DNA of 64,000 nt from NCBI GenBank assembly GCA_964017155.1, contig OZ024856.1, positions 2,370,201 through 2,434,200 of the forward strand, written 5' to 3'. This stretch comes from Oasisia sp. SBJ-2009. Its lineage: Eukaryota; Annelida; Polychaeta; Sabellida; Siboglinidae. Position numbers and translations under genes: made by a program. The notes beneath the pieces were generated by a model. That model was not told the origin of the DNA, searched no databases, and saw only the letters and a program-made list of their open reading frames with translations. The stretch's first letter is position 1. The number at the start of each line of letters is the position of its first letter. Of this stretch, positions 32,301-50,645 are shown one piece after another.

Positions 32301-32969
32301 CACCCACGTCTTATGAGACCACCCCTAATGACACCCACGTCTTATGAGACCACCCACGTCTTATGAGACCACCCCTAATGACACCCACGTCTTATGAGAC
32401 CACCCCTAATGACACCCATGTCTTATGAGACGACCCCTAATTACATCCACACCTTATGACACCCACGTCTTATGAGACCACCCCTAATGACACCCACGTC
32501 TTATGAGACCACCCCTAATGACACCCACGTCTTATGAGACCACCCCTAATGACACCCATGTCTTATGAGACCACCCCTAATGACACCCACGTCTTATGAG
32601 ACCACCCCTAATTACATCCACACCTTATGACACTCACGTCTTATGAGACCACCCCTAATGACTGAGACGACCCCTAATCATAAATGACACCACGTCTTAT
32701 GACACGACCCCTAACAGCACCACTACAACACTCACCTAGTTCTTTGCAGAGTTTGTTGACGACTCTGAAGACGTTGGCTGAGAAGTTGATGCGGAGGTCG
32801 AGGACCTGGAGGTCTGGCAGCTGGACCCGCAGCAACTTGTGCATGGGCGTGAACTCCAGCTTCGTGTCAGCCTGCACCCCGTACTGGTCCAGTGTTGACC
32901 GCGTCCGCAGCAGCCATATTCTCTCCGCCGGCCACCAGAGGGCGTGATCTGACCAGTCGAACGATATGT
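14102..32969 (-). CDS. FERMT: Kindlin (fermitin family), 3' eleven exons
   Basis: Kindlins bind integrin beta tails beside talin and activate integrins at adhesions. Exons in transcription order: 32969-32736, 28921-28737, 26786-26551, 24924-24822, 22376-22269, 21684-21509, 21186-21065, 20376-20270, 15979-15764, 15129-14983, 14389-14102. All have GT donors and AG acceptors, and phases join to about 640 codons ending in GGWI and TAG. Domains: F1 ([25 protein letters not shown]), F1 linker (IRHPEELSL), F2 ([36 protein letters not shown]), inserted PH ([45 protein letters not shown]), and F3 ([14 protein letters not shown]). The first exon, in phase 1 and coding the start and most of F0, is missing. 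Closest in pattern to vertebrate FERMT2. Confidence 0.96.
14650..14982. repeat. Minisatellite beginning at a kindlin splice donor
   Basis: Units of mostly 20-25 bp. On the minus strand they read GTACAACACATCACATCGCA. The intron itself begins GTACAACCTCACATCACA immediately after the exon, so the unit repeats the donor bases. Roughly 15 copies; some units contain ATCATATCACATC instead. Confidence 0.85.
14983..15129 (-). CDS. FERMT: Kindlin exon, F2-F3
   Basis: Acceptor TTGACACAG, donor GTACAA, 49 codons, phase 0. Encodes [34 protein letters not shown] and KGSKKE. Confidence 0.95.
15764..15979 (-). CDS. FERMT: Kindlin exon, PH end and return to F2
   Basis: Acceptor GACCTCAG, donor GTGCGT, phase 0 at both ends, 72 codons. 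Encodes [32 protein letters not shown] and [14 protein letters not shown]. The donor GTGCGT is atypical but the frame and the match to human (KYKNKQ) fix it. Confidence 0.95.
16060..19712. repeat. About 200-copy 18-bp minisatellite, 3.65 kb, in a kindlin intron
   Basis: The unit is GGGGACAGTGTTACTACT with point variants. The left half (to about 17950) has TATT, GCT, CAGAG and TGTGG variants; the right half alternates ACCAGAGACAGTG and ATTGGGCACAGTG units. Rare GGGGAATG units at 16562, 16814, 17426 and 17804 are 14, 34 and 21 units apart, which shows block duplications. Because 18 is divisible by three and stop codons are absent, frames of over 1,200 codons stay open on both strands. It lies 81 bp or more upstream of the exon at 15764-15979. 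Confidence 0.97.
20270..20376 (-). CDS. FERMT: Kindlin exon, PH domain middle
   Basis: Acceptor CTTACAG, donor GTAAGA. Encodes [20 protein letters not shown] and [10 protein letters not shown]. Confidence 0.95.
21065..21186 (-). CDS. FERMT: Kindlin exon, PH domain start
   Basis: Acceptor AATTTCAG, donor GTGACG. Encodes [19 protein letters not shown] and LMTVNLRG, the first strands of the PH domain, which binds phosphoinositides in characterised kindlins. Confidence 0.95.
21390..21432. repeat. (TA)n microsatellite
   Basis: About 43 bp of alternating TA with one GA interruption near 21411, inside a kindlin intron. Confidence 0.9.
21509..21684 (-). CDS. FERMT: Kindlin exon, F2 to PH lead-in
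   Basis: Acceptor GATTTCAG, donor GTATGT, ends in phase 2. Encodes a Gln-rich stretch, then [16 protein letters not shown] and [11 protein letters not shown], equal to the DEVDAALSDLEITLEGG region of human FERMT2. Confidence 0.94.
22139..22262. repeat. Low-copy GCACCACT-rich tandem repeat
   Basis: Irregular 9-12 bp units (GCACCACTGCACCACGGCAC) on the intron side of the donor of the kindlin exon at 22269. It is open in both strands' frames and creates false Trp/Cys-rich or Cys/His-rich ORFs. Confidence 0.8.
22269..22376 (-). CDS. FERMT: Kindlin exon, F2
   Basis: Exactly 36 codons, phase 0 at both ends; acceptor CCTTCAG, donor GTAGGT. Encodes [19 protein letters not shown] and [13 protein letters not shown]. 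Its acceptor and first 11 bases are the seed of the array at 22377-23668. Confidence 0.96.
22377..23668 (-). repeat. About 39-copy minisatellite made of copies of a kindlin splice acceptor
   Basis: Two unit types, 35 bp and 32 bp. On the minus strand each carries CCTTCAG followed by TATGACTACAT, which is exactly the acceptor and first 11 bases of the adjacent exon (starting at 22376). After that the unit continues TCTGTGCTCTGTCC. The 35-bp type has CCTTTCCTTCAG; the 32-bp type has GTGTCCTTCAG or GTGTCCTGCAG. Both lengths leave remainder two on division by three, so using the next acceptor would shift frame. Confidence 0.92.
24822..24924 (-). CDS. FERMT: Kindlin exon, F2
   Basis: Acceptor GGTTACAG, donor GTAGGT. 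Encodes [16 protein letters not shown] and [14 protein letters not shown], nearly matching WLDSSRSLMEQ of human FERMT2. Confidence 0.95.
24936..25042. repeat. 11-bp minisatellite beside a kindlin acceptor
   Basis: About 10 copies of CAACCACTTGT (some CAACCATTTGT). On the minus strand this reads AAGTGGTTGAC, which resembles the AG-GTGGTTAGAC junction of the adjoining exon (start 24924). The match is shorter than in the other junction-linked arrays. Confidence 0.8.
26551..26786 (-). CDS. FERMT: Kindlin exon, F1-F2 linker
   Basis: Acceptor TGTTTACAG, donor GTAGGG, ends in phase 2. Encodes a Ser/Gly/Asn-rich linker, then [20 protein letters not shown] and RINAG, which matches the start of the kindlin F2 region (KARINQG in vertebrates). 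Confidence 0.92.
26960..27378 (+). mobile_element. AT-rich retroelement 3' tail
   Basis: An AT-rich stretch ends in GTGTCCCCGTTTGGG, TTAGCGCTATATAAA and a TATTATTATTA run. This is the usual 3' end of LINE or SINE copies in marine invertebrates, and it shares the GCGCTATA motif with the CR1-like end at 5450. No coding part is recognisable. Confidence 0.5.
28392..28736 (-). repeat. Degenerate array of CAGGTA donor copies after a kindlin exon
   Basis: At least nine TACCTG blocks (CAGGTA on the minus strand) occur in this intron start, often as CACAGGTAAACAC. The real donor, CACAG then GTAAAT at 28737, is the exon-proximal member. Spacing is irregular (14-60 bp), so this is an old or imperfect array. 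Confidence 0.7.
28737..28921 (-). CDS. FERMT: Kindlin exon, F1 insertion loop
   Basis: Acceptor GGTTGCAG. Encodes [21 protein letters not shown] and a Ser/Thr/Pro-rich loop ending TPTSPCTPQ. The donor is taken at 28737 (CACAG, then GTAAAT, phase 0). In-frame alternative CAG-GTA donors at 28695 and 28680 would lengthen the loop by 14 or 19 residues. Confidence 0.88.
29930..30366 (+). mobile_element. AT-rich retroelement-like tail
   Basis: A long run of ATTTATTTATT and TATATA sequence ends in CAATAAAGCTTTATTATTATT, which looks like the polyadenylated 3' end of a dead LINE. No coding remnant was read. Confidence 0.4.
32160..32725. repeat. 31-bp minisatellite just inside a kindlin intron
   Basis: About 17 copies of a unit containing CACGTCTTATGAGACCACC and CCTAATGACACC. 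It begins roughly 20 bp downstream of the GTGAGT donor of the exon at 32736. Some units are truncated (32341-32370, 32660-32690). Confidence 0.9.
32736..32969 (-). CDS. FERMT: Kindlin exon, F0 end / F1 start
   Basis: Acceptor TTTTGCAG, donor GTGAGT. It starts two bases into a codon and ends one base into a codon. Encodes [29 protein letters not shown] and [19 protein letters not shown]. Confidence 0.95.
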   Translation of the reverse strand, partial: TYRSTGQITPSGGRRREYGCCGRGQHWTSTGCRLTRSWSSRPCTSCCGSSCQTSRSSTSASTSQPTSSESSTNSAKN

Positions 32970-33007
32970 CTGCAAAAGAGAACGAGATTTGTTCACTGAA
33001 CTGGACG

Positions 33008-33180
33008 TTTTATACAACCTAGTCTGACAACCTAGTCTGACAACCTAGTCTGACAACCTAGTCTGACAACCTAGTCTGACAACCTAGTCTGACAACCTAG
33101 TCTGACAACCTAGTCTGACAACCTAGTCTGACAACCTAGTCTGACAACCTAGTCTGACAACCTAGTCTGACAACCTAGTC
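33008..33180. repeat. 13-bp minisatellite next to a kindlin acceptor
   Basis: Thirteen perfect copies of CTAGTCTGACAAC, about 40 bp upstream of the acceptor of the exon starting at 32969. The perfect identity suggests recent expansion. Confidence 0.97.
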
Positions 33181-33904
33181 ATTGGTTTATTTCATCTTAA
33201 AAATGTAGTTATAAGTGTATTTTAAACTTTACCACTTCTTTGAAACAGACTGAAATGTAGTTTTGTTTATATTCAAAATATCATAGTCAGTGGTTGTAAT
33301 CATATACAAGACATACCAATATAAGAGAACATAAACGTAAAACATGTAAGTTTGAATGTTACAACACAAATGATACATATCTTATTTCTATTTAAATTTG
33401 TCTTAATGGTGATGATAACTTTAATCTTTTAACCATCCCATATATCCATTCAAGAAGCAATGTCTAAAGTGATATAGTGACATCATATACTTCCTATTCC
33501 AGAATTGTTCAGTAGAGATAAGTTCACCCCATGAATGGAGAGATTCCACTTAAGCAAATGGAATTCAAATATGTTTTTTACTTTTGTTTAGATCATGGAG
33601 AAACCCTGAATCATCCAACAGTGTTTCTGTTTAGACATGACATGGACTCCCTCCAGGACACACCCTAGAGGCTAGACATCCTTTCTTCCAGCACCCAGAC
33701 AGTGATAATCACAAATGACAGAGAAACCAGGAAACACACTGGCCAGTAAAATGGATTGGAGATTCACATGAAATGCAATTTAGAAAGTAGCCAATTGAAT
33801 TGACCTTTCCAATATGCATGAATCAATAAATCTGGTCCAAGCAATGACCACATGGACTATAACTCACAGTTTGCTAGGAACCACTACCACAGCTATGGCA
33901 TATT

Positions 33905-34735
33905 GGTCTAGGTCCGTTATAGCTACTTCCCGTTATAGCTACTTCCCGTTATAGCTACAGTTTTTCCCCGTTATAGCTACTCGTTAAGTTTGACAGGCAA
34001 ACTAGTCCCGTTATAGCTACTTATTTAATTACACAACTCAGGAGGGGACAGCAAGAGGGAGCCTTAACTGTTTCAGATTACTGTAAGATTTCTACATGAA
34101 ATGTATTAATGAAGGACACATGTTAAAAGTCCTGGGAATGGTATACAGATGTAACTGTCAGTTATTTAAAATGGAAAATATACCATAAAACACTTGTGCA
34201 AAACATTTTTTTCAAAAGACAACTACATTAATTGTACTGAGTACAGAACTGCATTTATCAAAAAGGAATGAATGTCATAAATTATTCTTGTTATATGGTG
34301 GCATCATGTTTAGCAACCATGAACTGGAAGATGTTAGGATGGTGTTTCCCCACCACTTTTGCAAACTTGGAATTCCATCCCTCAACATGGTTGTTTGTTC
34401 ATTTGTCAGATTCTGTGTAGACATCCCACGTGTCCATGGTGATTTTTGAATCATCACCAAGCCATGTCTCCACGAAGAAAGTACTCGTTAACAATTATCA
34501 CTGGACTTTGTGGAAATTCCTCAGTGCGACACACTTACATAAAAGCAGTCCACCCCTCATGGACATCAGCTGGGTGGAGATGAAATAGTTAATGCTCCCT
34601 TATCTTGATACATTGTAAAATGGAGAAATAGAAAAGTAGCTATAACAGGACTAGTTTGCCTGTCAAACTTAACGAGTAGCTATAACGGGAATAAAAAGTA
34701 GCTATAACGGGAAGTAGCTATAACGGGAAGACACC
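33905..34735. mobile_element. MULE-derived inverted-repeat element with 8-bp target duplication
   Basis: The direct repeat GGCATATT (33897-33904 and 34736-34743) flanks an 831-bp segment with inverted arms of about 110 bp. The arms are built from repeated CCCGTTATAGCTACTT and share GTTTGCCTGTCAAACTTAAC near their inner ends. The interior holds a broken MULE-type transposase tail. Mutator-like elements make 8-11 bp (usually 9) duplications, so the 8-bp duplication fits; hAT also gives 8 bp, but the protein remnant favours MULE. Confidence 0.78.
34291..34485 (-). pseudogene. MULE-type transposase C-terminal remnant
   Basis: The minus strand reads WLGDDSKITMDTWDVY, then a TGA, then TNNHVEGWNSK and GKHHPNIFQFM, then a TAA. 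TNN-x-VEGWN followed by GKHHPN is the characteristic tail of MULE/ISXO2-like DDE transposases. The stop sits where the family usually has Arg (CGA to TGA is a CpG-type change). Only about 60 codons survive. Confidence 0.7.
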
Positions 34736-34746
34736 GGCATATTACC

Positions 34747-35230
34747 CACAGCAGAAACTACCACAACCACAGCAATAAATCAGCAGTAAATCAGCAGAAA
34801 CTACCACAATCAGGGAAGTCAATCTCAACAGAAACTACCACAACCACAGCAGCCAATCAACAGAAACTACCATATACACAGCAGCCAATCAACAGAAACT
34901 ACCATATCCACAGCAGCCAATCAACAGAAACTACCATATACACAGCAGCCAATCAACAGAAACTACCATATCCACAGCAGCCAATCAACAGAAACTACCA
35001 TATCCACAGCAGCTAATCAACAGAAACTACCATATACACAGCAGCCAATGAACAGAAACTACCATATACACAAAAGCCAATGAACAGAAACTACCATATA
35101 CACAACAGCCAATCAACAGAGATTACCATATCCACAGCAGCCAATCAAAAGAAACTACCATATCCACAGCAGCTAACTAGCAGAAACTATAACAATCACA
35201 GCAGAAACTACCAACTTCACAAGATTAAAC
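34747..35230. repeat. 32-bp minisatellite
   Basis: About 14 copies of a unit with CCAATCAACAGAAACTACCA and TATCCACAGCAG. Outer copies are diverged, central copies nearly identical. It begins right next to the MULE-derived element. Confidence 0.9.
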
Positions 35231-43942
<8,712 letters not shown>

Positions 43943-43953
43943 TATATATATAT

Positions 43954-46871
43954 TATATAATTTAATAATGCATTAACAAAATAAAGGAAGGTAACAGGCA
44001 TCAATACTGTATTAAAGATAATACAAATAAATTACAACAATAAATGTGGTTATCGTGAATAATTATAAAGGCTTAATTAATTAACTACTACATACATGTA
44101 AGATATAAATTATAAATAGCCCTCTGAATACACTGTGGGTCTACCCAAGATGCTGCACACAGATATCACCAACTGCAGATGACTGACAGATGCTGAGTGT
44201 CAAACCCTATCACAGACCACACTTCTACATCCTCTGTCTTCAGCCCTGATGTCACTTCCCACACTCACATCATATTCCCATGCCCCTCTGTCACATGAGA
44301 AGGGTAGCACCCTGTCACACCCTCACAGCTGCACACAGGCACACCACTCACCCAACTCTCTCTAGACCCTCAAACACACAAAAAACACCTCAACTAAATG
44401 TCCCTGACTGGCCCAGTTGAGCTGAGAACATCCTATTGCCATGTTATGTCTGCCGTCTGTGACAAATGCAATGATTACATCTAGAATCTAATATGTCGCG
44501 GCCAGGAAAATCTAATATGTTGCGTCTAAGTGTTGTTTGCTGCCGTCCTCTGTTTATGTTATATCAACCTTGTGATGTTGTCAGTTCCTCATATTACTAT
44601 AATGTCCTTGATAAGTATTGACTTGTACAGTGTCTAGCCTTGTATACTGATCACCAAAGTGTCTTACATACTAAACCCTAAACAGTGTCACACCCCTGCA
44701 ATGTTCACATGTTATAAAAACATTCAAACAGAAAACACAGGACAGGTAGACACATCCAGGACTAACCACAAGTTTCCAAAGTTACCCTCTGAGGATGTGA
44801 AATGTCAACTTGGTTCACTAGTCACATGCCCATAAGTGGACCAAAGTGCAACCGACTCAGCACATTTCCTGCTAATAATTACAACCGATGGTTTTGGGAG
44901 CATGATTCCCGGACCTAGTTAAGGATAACAGGCAAGATCGCTTTTGTTTTCACGTTAACATCCTGGCAATGTCTCTCAACAAGTGCATCCATGTTGCTGG
45001 TTGGTGAAATAGGTTACTGGTCCTAACCACCAGTAATGACCGGTGATTAGAGGCACCAATTAATGAATGCCGATGTTATATAACATAAAATGTCGCCACA
45101 GTTCACTGATATTCTGTGGGTCAATCAACAAATGTCTGGCCGCTGTGCATAATACCAGGAGCATGAAATAGCTGATTCCACCACACCCATAATAATAATC
45201 AGTGGTCCTTTAGGGGACCCGGGTCTTACACTGAGCTCTGGTCTCTGGCTAGACAATGCACTCGTAGCACTTACTTCATTATCAGAGCTAGTGTTTCGGC
45301 AGCAACTAATCCAGCGCCCGTATGGTTTTGTAGCTCCACACCATTCACAACAGGTTTTTTCAATTACCCTGTGAGGGATCTCTTTCACCCTCTGGCAGAG
45401 CCACCAGTTAGTTGGGTGAGACCAAACACGGTATTCCTGTCCTTCAATACTTCCTTTAGGGTATGGGGGCATCATTTCCTTCATTGCCCCCTCTCCTACC
45501 CCACCCCTCCTATCTAACCCAACCAGGTCCAGTAACAGCTCAGACAACCTGTACCAATGCCAGGCCTGAAGGGAATGTTGAATTATATTTATAAGTACAG
45601 TTAGTCAGTAACTCCAGCAGAGTTGGCATTTTTAACCTTTCTACATTAGTCTATCACAAAGTTGAAAACCTACTTTTTATTGCTGCCTATACAATGGTTA
45701 GACTTGGTCCTGTGTAGTTTTTACACCTGTTGTGTTCTATGTTGTACCACTTGTGTGAGTTGACTGATGTGGCCCAGCGCACATACTACTCTACTCACAT
45801 ACTCTGCACTGTTTACATCATGGTGTCTGTGGTTTACACGGGTTATAAAATGTTGTGGTTAACACCGGGTCAGCACAGCTGCCAAGTGGCCTATCTCCTG
45901 TGGGAGATACTCAGTTACTCACTAGTAGAAGACGCTTCTGTCCGCTATGCTGGTGATACTTGGGGGGTCAGACCATTATTTTATTCATTTTTGATCACCA
46001 TTGACTGAATCACACACGAGACATTCTTGAAATGTTTCCTATAAATTGTATTAATAACATCTAAAGAGAGTCAAGTGGATATTTGTGGATATTTGCATCA
46101 CACTTTACTTTCTAGCTGTTGCGATGTCAGACACTCAGGAACCCACTACTGACGAGTGAGAAGGTCATGTTGAACTACTCTTGGTTTTGCTCTAACAAGG
46201 AGTTTGTTAATAGTACTTAAATTGTATCATTAATAATATCTAAATCTACAGGTAAGCCACGTGGCAAAGCGATTTATTTTTCTTGGCCATCTTTCCCACA
46301 GTCAAAACTGACAAGAGCTTCATCAATTTGGAACAACATTTGGTAATTTTAGTTAAAACACTCCAAAGTAACCCTTAATTCTTGTGGTTCGTTCAAATTG
46401 TTGAATCTTGTTGAATCATGAATACTATCTTCCATATCATCTTCAGTTTTGCTTAGCCAACGGTAATTATTAGTTAGACCACAGACCAAAGGCAAAAGGC
46501 AAAGGCTGTGACTTGTGCATGTGTTACAACTGTTTTCAGACTGTTTCTTATATCTGGTGTTTCTTATGCATCCAGAGAAGACGTGGTGGTGTTTTATTGA
46601 CCATGTCCACTCAGATCTGGTTGCAGTTTACAAGAACTCACCTTTACTTATATACAACTTATATCCCAACAGCTCTCCAAACAAACTTCTCTATGTTTTA
46701 TAATAAAACATCACATTCTGTAAATATAATACCATAATGTTAACTCACACCAAGAAACTCATTGGAATGTGGTCACACAGTCCCACATATCTCATTCTGA
46801 TCATCTTTATATTTACGAATATAATGTCGTATCAATCAGAAAGTCAATTTTAAAGTTGTTCACTATTTAAA
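43954..46871. other. Non-coding stretch between the GT tract and the foldback element
   Basis: No recognised exon, RNA gene or transposon apart from the unassigned open frame at 45125-45547. Confidence 0.4.
45125..45547 (-). CDS. Unassigned 140-codon open frame
   Basis: I do not recognise this protein. It has a Gly/Glu-rich start, an aromatic middle (VWSHPTNWWLCQRVKEIP), a Cys cluster (CCEWCGATKPYGRWISCC) that could bind zinc, and a hydrophobic end. It is longer than most chance frames here and its composition is less biased. It could be an exon of an unrelated gene nested in the kindlin intron, a decayed transposon protein, or chance. Confidence 0.2.
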   Translation of the reverse strand: MSELLLDLVGLDRRGGVGEGAMKEMMPPYPKGSIEGQEYRVWSHPTNWWLCQRVKEIPHRVIEKTCCEWCGATKPYGRWISCCRNTSSDNEVSATSALSSQRPELSVRPGSPKGPLIIIMGVVESAISCSWYYAQRPDIC

Positions 46872-46903
46872 TATGGAACGATATTAGGGCCATAATTCAA
46901 CAT

Positions 46904-46938
46904 GTCGTATTATTGCAGATAATCTGCAATAATACGAC
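46904..46938. repeat. Left subterminal hairpin of the foldback element
   Basis: Perfect 17-bp inverted arms (GTCGTATTATTGCAGAT and complement) around a single base. The same hairpin sits mirror-wise at 50573-50607. Confidence 0.95.
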
Positions 46939-47748
46939 GTCAGGCATAATGAAGACACGCATAATGCGAGCGAGCATAATGCAAGCGAGCATAATGCGAG
47001 CAAGAATGCGAGCAAGAATGCGAGCAAGCACAATGCGATCAAGAATGCGAACAAGAATGCCAGCAAGCAGAATGCGAGCAAGAATGCAAGCAAGCATAAT
47101 CAGACTTGGCATAATCAGCACTCGCTAAGTTTGTGCTGCCATCTAGCGAACTACGCCAACTTGAAAATTGAAAATACTGAAGTATCCCTTACATTAACAA
47201 ATGTTTTGGCGCAGGCTATTCACCTACCAGCTGCTCGATAAAAAACGTCAAGTCGAACTGTTATTTTGTTGTTTGTAATGCGCCTTTTTTATCCTCTGGA
47301 ACAATACTTAATATGATATGAGGCAGAAAGTGAGTTTGGGCAGAAACCTAGCATTTAAATTATAATGATAGAGCATAATTAATGTATGTAATCAGCTTAA
47401 TAATACATTTTCTGTTATGTCATTTATGATTTTTTATGAGTAATTATGTTAAATTTTTATACAAATAAGGCAATATTAATTTTGTGTGAAAATACATGTG
47501 ATAATTAAACACATGCTCTTTTGTTTCTCTTAGGCATACTACTTGACCATATCTGTCACAGATCAACTTACAATGTGTGCAATTACGTGCATGTCATCGC
47601 ACGTACGATGTCTTCCGTTACGTAGTGTGACATTTGCTAATAAATGAAACCTGCCGCAACATCACATCGATTGTCATGCGTCGTTTACTGTCGATCCGGT
47701 TTTAAAAGTGGGGTACAGGTGACCAATTTATATACACATATGTATGGA

Positions 47749-47781
<33 letters not shown>

Positions 47782-47938
47782 GTGTGTGTGTGTGTATACA
47801 CAAGTGTGTATATATAATATATATATATATATTTGACATATATATATATATTTATATACATGCATATATATATATATATATTTGACATATATATATTTGA
47901 CATATATATATATATTTGACATATATATATTTGACATA

Positions 47939-48037
<99 letters not shown>

Positions 48038-48270
48038 CCTGAAATACACATAAGTATTTTTTTCAATACAAAAAAAATTATTCATTGTTGGTCTGGTGCT
48101 GATTCTAAATTAAAAAAACCTTTATGTTATGCTATTTATAATAGTTGTGTTGGCAATTATATTTGAAGAGGGGCCATGGCCCACCCAATCACTGAACATT
48201 TGGGGTAGATTTTGGACCAAACACTGCTTGCCTGATTCATAGAGTGACAAGATGCAGAGCTTACAGGGGT

Positions 48271-49031
48271 GCCTGTGTAGGACTTCCCAATCCCACCTTT
48301 TGGCAAAGAAATATGTCATCACTAAAATGAGATCAAATTACACAAAGTGCATACATTTGCTGGTTCCGCCGTAGACAATATAAATATCCACAAGGGCGAC
48401 CAGGCTGCAATCAAAGGGGTGACAGGGCAAACAAAAATTAATAATTTATTATGTGCTTGATGGTTAATGCCTATTAATATATCAACACAAGGGTGCAAAA
48501 TTACAGAGCCCGGCATGATGAATATTTACTGTACTAAGATCAAGTTGCGGGCTGCGGCCCACCTAGCAATTTTTCTAGTGATTCTTCCACTTGGTAGTCG
48601 TAAGTTTAGTTCTTATTATTAATTTTACTACTAGACCGATATAGGTTTTTTAAGAGAGGGGAGCGATCAGTTTCGCTATACATGCCTATACATTTGTTTT
48701 ATGAACTGAAAAAGTATGAGGACATTTCCTATGCTGACCCCCTTAGGCCGCGGGGTGGTCAGCGTCCCCCTCGTCCCCCACTGATCGACGCCCATGCTGT
48801 CCCTGTGTAGAACTTCCCAAGCCAACATTTTGGCAAAGACATTTTCTATCACTCATATGGGAATAAGTTGCACAAAGTGCAGGAATACGCCGCTTCTGCC
48901 GTAGGCGATAAGCATCAAGCAGGCGAGGGGTGAAAGTGCAACAAAAATGTCATCGTTTAAAATGTGCTTGATGGTTAGAGCCTATTAATAATATCAACAC
49001 AAGGTTAATTGCAAACTGATAGAGCCCGGCA
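48271..49031. repeat. Direct duplication in the foldback centre
   Basis: Copy A (48271-48515) and copy B (48801-49031) share CCTGTGTAG, ACTTCCCAA, TTTTGGCAAAGA, TGCACAAAGTGCA-like blocks, GTGCTTGATGGTTA, CCTATTAAT and AGAGCCCGGCA in the same order at roughly 75-80 percent identity by eye. No protein was read from either. Confidence 0.8.
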
Positions 49032-49062
49032 GCGGCTTACATTTTTTCCGGTAGTTATAAAC

Positions 49063-49435
49063 TTTCCGATTGGCCTTTCTGCGTATGCACGACAAATTAA
49101 AAATCATCAATGTGCAGCGAAATAACAAAGCATTTTTCGTATAAATGTCACGGGCTGTTCGTTAACTCTCCTGTGACGACTACTGTGAAATTTCGTTTAA
49201 TACATTAAAATATTACGTTTGTTTAAATCACTATCACGGATTATGGCGCACTAACAGCAAAACATGCCTCAAAACTGGTTTGCCTCGTGTTAATTTGTGA
49301 TAAATAACTTTGCTGAGAGGTTATATACATCATAACGAGCAGCATGTAGTAAATATACCATAAATGCTTTGTCGTTTCGCTGCACATTGATGATTACATT
49401 TATCGCGCATGCGCAGAAACGTCAATCGAAACCTG
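49063..49435. repeat. Inner inverted repeat within the foldback centre
   Basis: The left arm at 49063-49135 and right arm at 49362-49435 are inverted and share ATCATCAATGTGCAGCGAAA and TTTCTGCG-ATGC. A second, smaller foldback therefore lies inside the large one. Confidence 0.8.
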
Positions 49436-49491
49436 AAAAGTGGGGGGACGCGTCCCCCCCCCCGTCCCCCACCGATCGACGCCCGTGTACG

Positions 49492-49539
<48 letters not shown>

Positions 49540-49648
49540 TATGTCAAATATATATATGTCAAATATATATATATATGTCAAATATATATATATATATATA
49601 TATGCATGTATATAAATATATATATATGTCAAATATATATATATATAT

Positions 49649-49763
<115 letters not shown>

Positions 49764-50572
49764 CCATACATATGTGTATATAAATTGGTCACCCGTACCC
49801 CACTTTTAAAACCGGATCGACAGTAAACGACGCATGACAATCGATGTGATGTTGCGGCAGGTTTCATTTATTAGCAAATGTCACACTATGTAACGGAAGA
49901 CATCGTACGTGCGATGACATGCACGTAATTGCACACATTGTAAGTTGATCTGTGACAGATATGGTCAAGTAGTATGCCTAAGAGAAACAAAAGAGCATGT
50001 GTTTAATTATCACATGTATTTTCACACAAAATTAATATTGCCTTATTTGTATAAAAATTTAACATAATTACTCATAAAAAATCATAAATGACATAACAGA
50101 AAATGTATTATTAAGCTGATTACATACATTAATTATGCTCTATCATTATAATTTAAATGCTAGGTTTCTGCCCAAACTCACTTTCTGCCTCATATCATAT
50201 TAAGTATTGTTCCAGAGGATAAAAAAGGCGCATTACAAACAACAAAATAACAGTTCGACTTGACGTTTTTTATCGAGCAGCTGGTAGGTGAATAGCCTGC
50301 GCCAAAACATTTGTTAATGTAAGGGATACTTCAGTATTTTCAATTTTCAAGTTGGCGTAGTTCGCTAGATGGCAGCACAAACTTAGCGAGTGCTGATTAT
50401 GCCAAGTCTGATTATGCTTGCTTGCATTCTTGCTCGCATTCTGCTTGCTGGCATTCTTGTTCGCATTCTTGATCGCATTGTGCTTGCTCGCATTCTTGCT
50501 CGCATTCTTGCTCGCATTATGCTCGCTTGCATTATGCTCGCTCGCATTATGCGTGTCTTCATTATGCCTGAC

Positions 50573-50607
50573 GTCGTATTATTGCAGATTATCTGCAATA
50601 ATACGAC
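50573..50607. repeat. Right subterminal hairpin of the foldback element
   Basis: The mirror copy of the hairpin at 46904-46938, 33 bp from the right end, matching the left-end distance. Confidence 0.95.
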
Positions 50608-50645
50608 ATGTTGAATTATGGCCCTAATATCGTTCCATATTTAAA

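Noticed and set aside
46884..47128. Ala/Leu-rich and Met/Arg-rich ORFs in both foldback arms
   Set aside because: They are translations of the tandem subterminal repeats; their identity in both arms only reflects the inverted duplication.
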